DNA of 64,000 bases from Earliella scabrosa (taxonomy: Eukaryota; Basidiomycota; Agaricomycetes; Polyporales; Polyporaceae). This document shows positions 1-10,458 of the stretch, one piece after another. The stretch is taken from the NCBI GenBank assembly GCA_022605405.1, contig JABYQQ010000009.1:806001-870000 (forward strand), given 5' to 3'. Position 1 is the stretch's first letter. Each line of letters starts with the position of its first letter. The position numbers were made by a program, and so were the translations under genes. Below the pieces are notes generated by a model, which ran no database searches, was not told where the DNA came from, and saw only the letters and a list, made by a program, of their open reading frames with translations.

Positions 1-93
1 TTCGTAAAGCGCGCGATCTTCGATGTGCAACGGTGCACCCCGATGGACGAATACGACCGAAGGGAGATCATTCAGCAGAAGCAGGAGCTGTGA
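1..93 (+). CDS. open frame at window edge, possible 3' end of an upstream gene
   Basis: An uninterrupted frame runs from the first base to a TGA at 91-93 and encodes about 30 residues rich in charged residues (...MDEYDRREIIQQKQEL). It could be the C-terminus of a gene lying mostly outside the window. It could also be a first exon of the following DUF6533 gene, because a GTGAGT donor overlaps the stop. No family is recognisable, and the function is unknown. Confidence 0.2.
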   Translation, partial: FVKRAIFDVQRCTPMDEYDRREIIQQKQEL

Positions 94-238
94 GTGCATC
101 CACGACTGGTCATAGTAGAGCGGCTATCTGACACACCTGGGCTGGCGGCGAACATGCAGGGTGACGACTTTTGTGCGCTTCAGACCTATCGAAGTGGTGA
201 ACGGCCAGGTTGGCCTAACTGATGATTTGACAGTATGT

Positions 239-1876
239 AGGACTTGCGAGCTTTACGGTCCTAGTCTGGGATCATATACTCACCCTCGGAGACGAAGTGA
301 GGTATATATGGAGGAAGAAGAAGGGTCCTCGTACGTCTCTCATAGCCCTCAGTATTCGGCCTGCTCATATGATCCCCAGTTATCTGGCTATTCTTTCTGG
401 TATATTCAGTCATCATAGCCGCTGTCTGGTTGCTCACAAGGCTTAGAATCGATACCTGACACCACTCGCCTTTATCGTCAACCTCTTCGGTAAGTACCAT
501 TAGTAACAGATTAAAGGTCCACATCCTTATCTTCGACCATAGCATACTTCTCTCCAGTATGGACACCGGAAGTAAGTCATATCCGGGTTCTCTACGTTGC
601 CGAGACACGTTGATGTTGATGATACCTTTGTCCTCCAGAGGTCGGGCTCACCTTGCTCGCCATGCTGTATTCGTCTGACGATGGCTCAGTTGCGCGCGTT
701 TTGTGAGATATGAAGGCAGCATGACCGTCATCGGCATCAACACGTCCGCACTCATGATGCTCTTGCGCATCTACGCGATGTACGACAAGAACATGAGGAT
801 CGTTCTCTTTGTTGCAGCTATCTTCGTAACTGAGGTCGGCATGAACGCCTGGCTTCTTACAAAAGGCATTCGTGAGTGTAAGCCCCACATGCGCCCAGCA
901 TACGAGCTCACCCCTACTCTCCATTAGCGGTGCATCGGACGCCGCAACTCAAAGGTGCGTTTGTTAGGTCTCGTGTAGGAGGGTGACTCTACACTGACTG
1001 GCAGAAACAGCGTGCACCATGATCTTCGAGACCACCGAAGTGTATGTCGCGTATATGTGAAGAACCTATAGCGACGTTCTGACTGCGATCAACGGGATAT
1101 CTCCAGGCCCAAGGTGGTCGCAGCTGCTTCCGCCTGGCTGCCGCTCTTGTACGACACTGTCGTTCTCGCACTCACGGTGACGCGCTCGTACTCCGAGGTC
1201 AAGCATCCCACTGTTGGGAGAACAATGCGGATACTACTGAAGGAAGGTGTCTGGTACTACAGGCATGTGCACACGGACGCGTCGGTTGGAAGTGCTAGCT
1301 CACCAGGCATTCTGCTCGTCACAGCGTCATCTTCTGCATCACGTTGGTGCTCACTCTCATGATCGTACTCGCCCCGGCTGGGCTCCAGAACGTCACCGCC
1401 CAGTACGTCAGACCCACCAGTCTCCCTTTTGAGACATTAATCTGACTCATCCTACCTCCCAGGACCGAATACCTGTGAGTCTGCTCTGCCGTACACATAG
1501 CCTTGCGCAGCACTCATGACGGCGCAGGATGACGGTTGCAATGATGTCTCGAATCACGCTCCATCTCAAGAGGGAAGCGCATCGACCCCCCTCAGAACTT
1601 GGATCGCACAACACTACCTACGACCTCACCTCCTCCATTAATCCTTCCGGCCGTCATAGCCCAATCCGATTTGCACACGGCCACATACGCAGCTCTATAG
1701 CTACGACGCCTATGACAGTCACCGTTCAGGAGGGCTCTATAACCCATGATGATCACGGCAAAGAGATATGGAAGAGCGCTGTGGCGCATGTCAAGCCTAA
1801 GAGAACCTCTTGGGAAGGGGAAGAGGAATGGTTTGAGTTCTCGCCCATGGGACACACCCGCAATCAGGCTGTATGA
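239..1876 (+). CDS. DUF6533-type multi-pass membrane protein
   Basis: This is a basidiomycete membrane protein of unknown function. Starting after an AG at 237-238, the exons join to VLVWDHILTLGDEVRYIW, then GPLIWLFFL (a 20-nt exon near 371-390), then NRYLTPLAFIVNLF. Further exons give a segment around 709-873 with LRIYAMYDKNMRIVLF and NAWLLTKGI, then SAWLPLLYDTVVLALT near 1125-1175, then CITLVLTLMIVLAPAGLQ, and finally MTVAMMSRITLHLK with a hydrophilic tail ending at 1876. The N-terminal motif and the closing SRITLHLK motif are characteristic of the family, which has about seven hydrophobic segments. The first coding exon was not identified, so the start is open. The junction near 570-700 is also uncertain in phase. 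One intron (about 1263-1319) appears to use a GC donor. The role is unknown. Confidence 0.75.
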
Positions 1877-2805
1877 TTGGGTGGGTTATGGTGGATCGCG
1901 CCACGCCAGTGTGCGGTTTGTTTGTTGTACTTATAGTAATGTTGTGGTACTGCGCTACGGTCATCCTGCCCATGTATTCCTACTAGTACTCTGTGCACAC
2001 GCGAGGAATATGCACTCAATATGGTGCACGTGAACGCGTCGACATAGGCGCTGCGCCGACTCGGGAGTCGGAGTCGGTGGCGCGCGTTGCAACTTAAGTG
2101 CTATGCAAGGCCGAATGTTGTCAGGTGGCATTAGTCACTGGTCATCCCATATCGCGATTCCGTCCGCAGGAATATAAGTCCATAGTAAGGACTTGAATAA
2201 TGCTTTCGTCTCCGTTGATCCACCCTTTTGTCCGGGTGATTTGGCGCTCCGGTCCGCGCAAAAATCACATTCCTGTCCCGCAAGTTTTACAGAGCAATCT
2301 CGAGCATGCTTTCGGCACTCAAGGCTTTAAGGTAGAGGTCTATCATACCCTCACACTGCATATAAATTTCTGTTTCGCCTTTGCATGGCTGCGATTGACG
2401 CAAACTGCAAGAGGCGGCGTTACCAGCAGGAACGGCGGGATACCGAAATCAGTAAGGCGGCGGCCCGAACAGTCTAGCGCCCAACAGGATGCGGGCAACT
2501 AGCAAGGTAGAAATGAAGGATAGTCCTCCTGCAACGAAGCACCAAATGGCCCTATAGACAATTTTCCTGGATTGAGGTAGAGAAGGTCCGTATATGTATG
2601 CAGTTTGAAGGCAAACGAGCGGGCGGATGATGAGCTGTAAAACGGTGGGGACCGATGCTCGATCCCGCCGGTAAGAGCAGCAAAAGAAATGACCGATGAT
2701 TGATACCACCTGACATTATCCAGTTTTGCAAGTGCTATCCGCCGCAGCGACCACGATAGGAGGGTATATCCCAATCGACACTCTTTCTACGCACTCTCGC
2801 CCCGC
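1877..2805. other. intergenic, no supported gene
   Basis: This stretch has short frames only, with no family motif or consistent splice pattern. It contains the 3' side of the DUF6533-type gene and the promoter of the first F-box gene. No clear TATA box was found close to the F-box start. Confidence 0.6.
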
Positions 2806-4885
2806 ATGGCTTGTCTGCCGCTCCTCCCACCTGAAGTCCTATCCCGCATCGTCTCATTTGTCCCTTCGCCGGAGGCGTTTTACGAATCGGACGACTATGA
2901 TGATGACCGGGCACCCCGCAACACCCTGATCTCACTCATGGTTACCTGTCGGTCTCTCTCTGAGGCGGCCATTGACAGATTGTGGGCCAAGCTCCCATCG
3001 CTTGTGCCACTCATATACACACTCCCCAGGGATCTCTGGACAGTCCCAGATGTCGAGGGTGTCATGCGGGTGGATCGGACGAATTGGACTGTTCAAGCAT
3101 TTGTGAGTAGCGACCATAATACCATGACCGAAGTTGTAACACTTTGATAGGTCCTGAGAGAGCGCGCTCTCCAGGCCCCTCGAGAACTAGTGAGTAGTAT
3201 TGTTTTCCAATCAGAACGTCGCATGACGTGAGTATGAATATGTAGAGTTTCAAGCGCAAGATTGTTCAAGGCGACTATTCCCGCTTGCTAACGTACACCC
3301 CTCGCGTGAAATCCATATCTGAAGACCATCACCCCCCGGATACCGTGTATCCTTCAGTCTATCCAGCTCTCGCCGGGATCTATCTGCACGAAGACGTACT
3401 CCCCGCTCTGGACAGCAACTTTCCAGCCACACCGCGTCTTCCACGGCTACGGTCATTGGCGTTTAACCTTGGCCTCAACTGTATCATACCGACCCCCGGG
3501 TTCGTCTCACCTTCGCTCACTACCGTATCCATCATAAGCTACGTACCACTCAGTTCAAACCAGGAGGAAGATCTGGTCAGCGCCATCCAGCACATTCAAC
3601 GCTCGTGCCCACATATACAGCATCTCACATGGAAGTTGAAGTCTTGCTCCGACCGGCTCAGAGACCTCGTTGCACCAACCCTACTCAGCTTGAGGAGCTT
3701 AGTGTCCTTCTCTTCCGGGAGGATGCCTATCACACACTCAGCTCTGATCGCGCTTTCCCAAATTCCTTCTCTCTGTACCCTCGAAGTTGATGTCACCTAT
3801 CCAATGACCATAGGACAGTTTACTGCAGGGGCGTTCCCCGCGCTCCAAACACTCAAGCTCACCACAGCCGCCACATCTGTCGCTTGTGACATCCTTCGCG
3901 CCATCACTTCCCCCATACTCACTAACCTTGACGTTGGTATCCTCGCTAATGTCCCCCGCCTTACCATGAAGCAGCTCGCCACCCTGTCGGCTCGACACTC
4001 CAATCTGAACACAATCCGTCTAGGCATGTGGCCCGCCCAATGGAGTACTCAGGAAGTGATCCAACCATGCGATCTGGACCCGCTATTGGAGATTCACAGC
4101 CTGAAGGATGTCGAGCTGGCCCTATGCCCGATAGCCGTGAACGACCTGTTCATGCGCGCTATCTCCAAGGCATGGCGGCGGATCGAGAGGCTCAGCATCA
4201 GTGTCAGTTGCGAGATGCGACCTTTGCCTGGTTTTGTCACGCTCGCCGGACTTGCGTATCTTTCATACGGCTGCAGACAGCTCAAGTTGGTTGGTCTACT
4301 CATCGACACCGACGTTTCGCGGCTGGCGGATGGGCTCGCCGGCCTGCCCTTCGCCATCGGCCCAATCTTGCCCTCCTCCCTGTCGCACCTCCACGTCGGA
4401 GTATCGCCCATTGGCGATCCGGAGCCTGTATCGGCGTACCTCTCAGACATCTTTCCTAGTCTCGAAGTCGTCTCTACACACACGGAGACGCCCAACTTCG
4501 ACATGAGCGACCGCGTCGCATTCGAACGCTGGGCAAGGGAGTCGACCTCGCACCTTGGACGGTGGACAATGGTGCAGCGGCTGCTCTCCTCGTTCGTCTA
4601 CGTACGCATGGAGGAACGGTTCTGGATGAAGAATGGTCACGCACGGGGCGTTCTGGGCATGGACACGCTGCTCGACCTGCGTAGTCGAGATGCGGATGTC
4701 CTGGGCACCGCGTTGGAGAACGACCGAGTGCGCGGGGTCATCGAGGCTCGCGCGCGCATTGAACGGTCAGTAACGTGTCACTCCACGCTGTCGATTACGA
4801 AGCTGATGATATCTCTAGCATGAAGGAGGTGGGGTTCCGTGCTATTTGCAAGGAAGAGGGCTATGTCTTTCCGCCCGCTCGATGA
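2806..4885 (+). CDS. F-box/LRR-like protein 1
   Basis: Four exons are predicted (2806-3102, 3151-3189, 3246-4765, 4819-4885), giving 640 residues with all phases matching. The N-terminus LPPEVLSRIVSFV, followed by LMVTCRSLSEAAIDRLWAKLPSLVPLIYTLPRDLW, is a fungal F-box. The rest is a leucine-rich region with repeated hydrophobic stretches (LPRLRSLAFNL, FPALQTLKLTT). Toward the end comes YLSDIFPSLEVV and a charged VYVRMEERFW segment, both shared by the other F-box genes here. F-box proteins usually link substrates to SKP1-cullin ubiquitin ligases, so a substrate-receptor role is inferred from the domain. The last small exon encodes FRAICKEEGY, and a similar small exon ends the second gene of the family. 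Confidence 0.88.
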
Positions 4886-5339
4886 CGGGAAGACTTCCTG
4901 AGTTTGGTCAACATACTTACATTCCGTGGAGCGTTATGTTGTCATGATTATTACTGTTAGTGATTCGTCGTGTCCGAGGCGTAGGACGCGGCTAGTTAGA
5001 TATGGCCATCGAGCTATATAGTAGGAAGGGGCAGTACGAGGAACGTTCATTACCTCCGACAGAGGTGCAAGCACCTAGGGCAGGGCCTGACTAGGACTAC
5101 GACCAACCTCTTAGGTGGGTTTCGTTGTAGATGGGAAATATACCTTAGAGGTCCCCCCCTCCACCTGTTCCCATGCTGTCACCCTATTAATAGCGACCTC
5201 CATTTGGCCAGATACCATTCGGACGCTCTTGGGGACGTCACCGAGGACCTCGTATGATAGGTCCCTGTCTGGGACATTGAAGGTGAGAATCTCCTCTTGG
5301 ACGCCGTTGGTAAGGACCTGCTCTCAGATGGGATCTTCG
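4886..5339. other. intergenic stretch with dispersed short repeats
   Basis: No gene was seen. The 16-mer CTCTTAGGTGGGTTTC at 5108-5123 and the 13-mer GACAGAGGTGCAA at 5058-5070 both recur near 10.15-10.24 kb, which suggests remnants of one repeat family on either side of the two minisatellites. Confidence 0.55.
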
Positions 5340-5700
5340 CGCCGCGTAGGGGTAAGTTATCAGTGGATGTCCACAAGGAGGTCACGGTGGATGTCCACCT
5401 AGACGTCTCCGCAGACATCTATATACTATGTGGACGTCCACGCGGATCTCCACGCAAATGTCTTTGCAGTCGTCTATGCCGATGTCTTCGGGGACGTCCA
5501 CGGGGACATCTACGAGGACATCCACGGGAATGTCTAGACAGACGTCGCTCAGGCCTCGCGGATGTCCTTGCGGATGTCCTCGTGGATGTCTTCGCAGATG
5601 TCCTTGCGGATGTCCTCGCGGATGTCCTCGCGAATGTCCGAGTCCTTGTGAACGTCCCTGCGGAAGTCTTCACTCTCCACGGACATCCATGAGGACGTCT
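5340..5700. repeat. 12-bp minisatellite, copy 1
   Basis: This is a degenerate tandem array of a 12-bp unit. The right half (about 5560-5660) reads as GCGGATGTCCTC-like units. The left half carries the same unit in the opposite sense (GGACATCYACGR), so the array is internally head-to-head. GGACGTCC and GATGTCC words recur throughout. The + strand frame gives ADVLADVL-like repeats, the same peptide that the - strand of the second array encodes. The open frames here are by-products of the repeat, and no start context or splice pattern supports a gene. Confidence 0.8.
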
Positions 5701-8700
5701 CAACTAACCTCGACGTGTACTACAGCTCTTGGGGACGTCCGTCCAGACCTCCCTGCAGACGTCCTTGCAGTGGGATCATTCCGTGCATAGTAGTCTACTT
5801 ACTAGACATGGTTCATGTCCTCGTGAGCCTGAGGCGTGTCGGAAGCAGCTTCTGATCTGCATCGTGCATTCTTCGGCACGATCTCCATGGTACTAACACA
5901 TGCTAAATGAAGTTCGGAGCCGAGCTGGACTCTAGTGGTCAATCCCGGCTGACGTCACATGTTCCTGCTCACGGATGTTGCGATTTCCAGTTGCACCAGC
6001 CGGCACTATGCCGTCCAACCTCATTACACACACCGCAGTATGCGCAGAGAGAATTGACATGCTTTAGAACTCAAGATTCCGCGACCCTGACTCGCAGACA
6101 TCCTCTCCGTCGACTGTTCCACAGCAGCCGTTACTGGACATGCCGCTCAAGATCCCGTCGATTCGGCGGACGAGCTTCCCACTCGTCGACCATAACCGGC
6201 TCCGATCCCAACTCGGAGCTCACACGGGACAACTTGGACGTCGACATGCACCTTGTCGCGGTGAGTGACTACCACACAGAGGAGGGACTGCACCAGCATG
6301 GACATGTGAGTATGAAGTCATCCGCAACATTGTCCCAACCGGTGGCAAGTGCGTGCACGAGGGTCGGACTCACGATAATAGGATAAGAGTGTGAAGAACG
6401 TGAGCGAGAAGGGCCGGGGATAATTATAATCAAGCGATAGTCCGAAAGACAAGCTGGTCGTGGGTGGTTCGAGGGCTGGCGGAGAGAGAGAGAGGCCGAG
6501 TAAGGACTCCGTGAGACGAGGGTCGGGGTAGAGTATGAGGAGAAATATCATACTAGAGTCTAGAATTCGAGTCGAGTTGTTGAATGTGAAAGAAACGGGG
6601 ACAGTAACGCTTATGTATCTAAGTGGAATGTACTTGTAAGGCAAGGAAATCGTGTCTTATACGTATGAGCAATGCTAAAGAGATGCCGAGGGAAAACGGC
6701 ACTATGGAATGGCAATTAGAAGGGTTGCAAAGCTAACGCTGGTATCGCCGCTGCGTCGGCAACGGTGGCTCGCAGAATGTCGGCATCGCTTTTCAGGGCT
6801 GTCCAAGTGTACTGGGGAGAACTTGGATGCCAGTTGCCACCGTTGAGGAGCGTTGCATTGCATTAGCGAGCGCGCGCGGTGGATCCGTGGTTGTTCCGGT
6901 GCAGCGTAGTACACACTCAGACATGTTCGGAGTGTATCACCAAGATGACAGAAGCCAGGAATTGGGAAAGAGAACTGGGGATGCATGTCAAGCGCTAGTC
7001 CTGGCGATACTGCCGGAACACGTCGGAATCACCGGTTTGGACAAGAATGAAATCGGACGAGGCTTGCACACGCTGCGGAGTGTGTGTTGAGTTGTTTCCA
7101 ATACGCAGAAAGCAGACTTTGGGGGTAGTAGACCACCCTACCAGATTCCGGGGGTCATGGCACCCGAGATGGAATGATCGCAGATGCAGTTTGGGCCGAC
7201 AAAGGTTCTGCACCAAGTGCATAGAGGTATCATGTAGCGGTCGTTCTGTGCATCACAACTTGCACCTCATGATTGCTGATAAACCTTTTGCTAGGGGTGC
7301 CAGCATCGGTTGAAGGGTGCGAGGATTGACAAGTGCTGGAGTCCGAGATACAAGCCGATCGGAGGTCGTATGCTGAAGGTAGAGGGCGGAGAACCTGTCT
7401 TCTTAAGTGCTAGCTACAACATATGTATCTGAGCAAATTTCGGGCCGAGAACAGGTCGAAAGAGCTGGAAAAGAAGGAAATATTAGCATGCGGCGAGAGT
7501 ATCTAATGTATGCTAAGCAAGGCGCGATCACAAAGGTGCATCGGGATGTAGGTGTGCGTCGGTATGTATAGCAAAAGCTCGGAGTGCAGTACTATGACAT
7601 GTTATGCATACCGTATGAGTGTCCAAGCAGTGATCACAAAGCACCGAAGAGAGGGGCGTACGTACGGTGCCGGAAATGACACTCGGAGGTGGGGGCGACA
7701 GGCAGAGTATGGCGAGCGCTAGTCTTGGTATCGGTGGCTCGTCGAACGTCGGCATTGTGGTTGAGGACAAGGAAATCATCGGAGCAAGCGGATTAGCATG
7801 GAGGGGTGCATGCCGCATTATCTGGAACTGTTCCGGGGCTTTCAGGAAGGGCGGAAGGTTCAACCATGCTCGCGGAATCTGACAGGGCAGGGTGAGATCT
7901 GTTAAGTACCAAGGGTCGGAGTCGTGTTGCGTCCGGAGCTTGTGGGCGGCGAGTCCGTGGCCGGTTCGGTGTGACGTACACACGCAAATATGCACGGAGC
8001 ACACTATTCTCTACCGAGACCAGACTGAGGATGATGGCCGGGTCATCGTGCGTTCAGTTCTTGTGGAAGACGGCAGGCTGCAGCCGCCCGATCAGCCAAA
8101 GGCCTAGCTGCTCGGAGAATGCTTCGGAAGTGTCAGTATCATTGCATAAAAATTTAGTGTGCAGTCAGCAGTGCATTACTTACAGTAAGTAAGCTCCGAG
8201 AGCCAGAAAGATCATCCGGGCGAAGATCGAGCAAATATTGAAGCGTCGGAGTTCAAGCAGGAGGAACGGTCCAGCCTGAGAGCCGAGCAGCGAGAACGTG
8301 CGTCGGAGACTCATAGTATGATTCCGCCAGTTATAAATCATTCTTCGAGCTGATAGTATAGCAATCGGACAGTTCAGAAGTGACACACAAGCATCGGAGA
8401 GTGTGATATGTTCAAGTCTATGCGGCGGCGCGCGCGCTTCAAAACGTGACGACACTCTTGTGCTTACGAGAGCACAGATCTAGATCAAGTGTGCTCACGT
8501 GAGCGTATGCGTGAGACTCAAACAGGACGCGTCAGAGACGCGTCTTGACTCGCATTACTCGTGCTAGTCCAATCGCACAAGCTCTCCCTCCTTAGAATCG
8601 AACTTGTTGCTTCTCTCTTCTCTCATACTCATGCTCTGGGCGACCCTAAGTTGTCTCTCTGCACTGCGGTCCGTCTGATCTATGTGCCCGAGCTTCAAGT

Positions 8701-8989
8701 TCTTCACCACCACTCTTTCGGGGTATCCGTCACAAGAAGCTGGACACAACCCTTGAGAATTACCGGTGCGAGGCTTGAGTGGCGCTATGACTAGGTACGG
8801 TGCATTGTGACTTGAAGGAATTACGGAGTCCTTACCACAACACACAAACTCCATCTCCTGGGCTGCAGGGTGTCTGTCGTATCCCGGGTCACGGCAGCTA
8901 GTACACTGCAGGCATACCCGTCATGAATGGTCGAAGGGGCCAATTGATATGTTGAGGTACGTAACTCTAGTAGTACCTGCCTTTCATGC
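5701..8989. other. gene-poor region between the two minisatellites
   Basis: About 3.3 kb holds only short unrelated frames. A weakly similar stretch occurs twice (about 6762-6788 and 7729-7756, about 20 of 26 bases matching), which may reflect an old, decayed repeat. No transposase or reverse transcriptase motifs were found in any frame. Confidence 0.55.
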
Positions 8990-9079
8990 ATGTGGACACC
9001 ACTAGGGATCTTGTGGACATGCGGGAGGACGTCCACCCACATGTTCATGAGGATGTCCTGTTGCACGTCGGCGCAGATT

Positions 9080-9600
9080 TTCTTGGACATCTGCAAGGAC
9101 ATCTGCGAGGACGTCTGCAGGGATGTCAGCAAGGACATTACCGAGGACGTCGGTGAGAGCATCATCGAGGATGTCGGTGAGGACATCGGTGAGGACATCG
9201 GTGAGGACGTCTGTGAGGACGTCCTTGAGGACGTCGGCGAAGATATCGTCCATGACGTCGGTGAGGACATCACCAAGGACGTCGGCGAAGACATTATCGA
9301 GGCCGTCAGCGAGGATATTGTTGAGGACGTCGGCGAGGACATCACCAAGGACGTCAGTGAGGACATCTGCGAGGACGTCGGTGTGGACATCTGCGAGGAC
9401 GTTGGGGAGAGCATCATCGAAGACGTTGGTGAGGACATCACCAAGGATGTCTGTGAGAACGTCATTGAGGACGTCTGTGAGGACATCATCGAGAACGTCG
9501 GCGAGGACATCATCGAGGACATCGGCGAGGACATCACTAAAGACGTCTGCGAGGACATCATTGAGGACATTGGTGAGGACATCGGCGAGGACGTAGCCGG
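9080..9600. repeat. 12-bp minisatellite, copy 2 (about 43 units)
   Basis: This is a tandem array of the 12-bp unit GAGGACRTCNGY. It reads as four-residue repeats (EDVG, EDIG, EDIT, EDVC) in one + frame and as ADVL/TDVL repeats on the - strand. Other frames are also open as SRTSARTS and SSPTSSMM. Because 12 is a multiple of 3 and the unit contains no stop in these frames, stop-free stretches of 160-290 codons appear in at least four frames. The dominant orientation is opposite to the right half of copy 1. No splice signals, ATG context or family domain indicates a real protein. Confidence 0.85.
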
Positions 9601-10458
9601 TCGGCGAGGAGGACATTATTGTATGTGCATCTACATGGATGTCTACGTGGGCCTCTGTGGACATCCATATGGACGTCCAAGAGGACGTCTGCAGGAGCCT
9701 CTGTTCGGACGTCTGCAGTGCGCCTATGGACCTCCATGTGGTGGATGTTTGCGCGGACTTCGTGTGAATGTACGCTAATTCAGACAGGGAACCGTCTGCA
9801 GTCAGGTATACATGTATTGGTTCCGGATTGTATGTCCTAGAAATAGTATAGGCAATCAGTAGCAACGTCTCACAATCCAAATGATCTTGAAGTGTCTCTA
9901 GAAGCGCTTAGACAGCTGCCAGCAAGAGACAGTTGAGAGACTGAGCGTGATCATCATGACCTTGCATGTCCGTGCGGACCTCCCCGCCGGGGACAGGTCC
10001 TATGGTGTCCGAGGACATGCCATAGAGCGTCGCCACGGACATCACACACAGCATACACGGTGAACCTTAAAGCAGGCGACTTGAATGGGTGACATTATGC
10101 ATACTATATCCGGACAGTAGGGGGAGAGGGTCCTAGAGTGAGACCATCTCTTAGGTGGGTTTCTCACGTACCAAAGAACTGTCCTAAGAGATGGTCCGAG
10201 CCCCTGCCTGGGGTGGGTGCAAGACAGAGGTGCAATTGAAGGCGTGAAAGCTTCCACAGAAGGTTCCACTCGGTGACTGCGTGACCGTTACAGTGACATA
10301 CGCGACGTCACGGTTGCTGCTACGCGTCGCTGTGGCCTTGAAGCTGTTTTCTTTACCCACCGAGTCCAACCTGAGTCCAACTGTGTCCAACCAAGTATAT
10401 CTTACCCAGATCATCCACTGCCCTCCTTCACAGCGTCTTTTTGACGCCAGATTGCTCA
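9601..10458. other. intergenic with inverted repeat, upstream of F-box gene 2
   Basis: This stretch contains degenerate GGACRTCC words just after the array, then a 14-bp perfect inverted repeat (10142-10155 with 10183-10196) and a second copy of CTCTTAGGTGGGTTTC at 10148-10163. No gene was seen. Confidence 0.55.
10142..10196. repeat. 14-bp perfect inverted repeat with 27-nt spacer
   Basis: GACCATCTCTTAGG at 10142-10155 is the exact reverse complement of CCTAAGAGATGGTC at 10183-10196. The left arm overlaps a word also found at 5108-5123. This could be the folded end of a small mobile element. The spacer is too long and the stem lacks a T-run, so a terminator is unlikely. Confidence 0.7.

Noticed and set aside
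6762..7756. Two similar stretches that might be a repeat
   Set aside because: Only about 20 of 26 bases match. Without a search this cannot be told from chance, so it is mentioned only in the region note.
7528..8004. Open frame on the - strand with a proline-rich stretch
   Set aside because: It has no family motif and no intron structure, and it overlaps other equally long frames in a gene-poor stretch.
8821..9880. Long open frames in both strands over the second minisatellite
   Set aside because: All are direct translations of the 12-bp unit. Several frames are open at once, and no splice sites or start context favour any of them.
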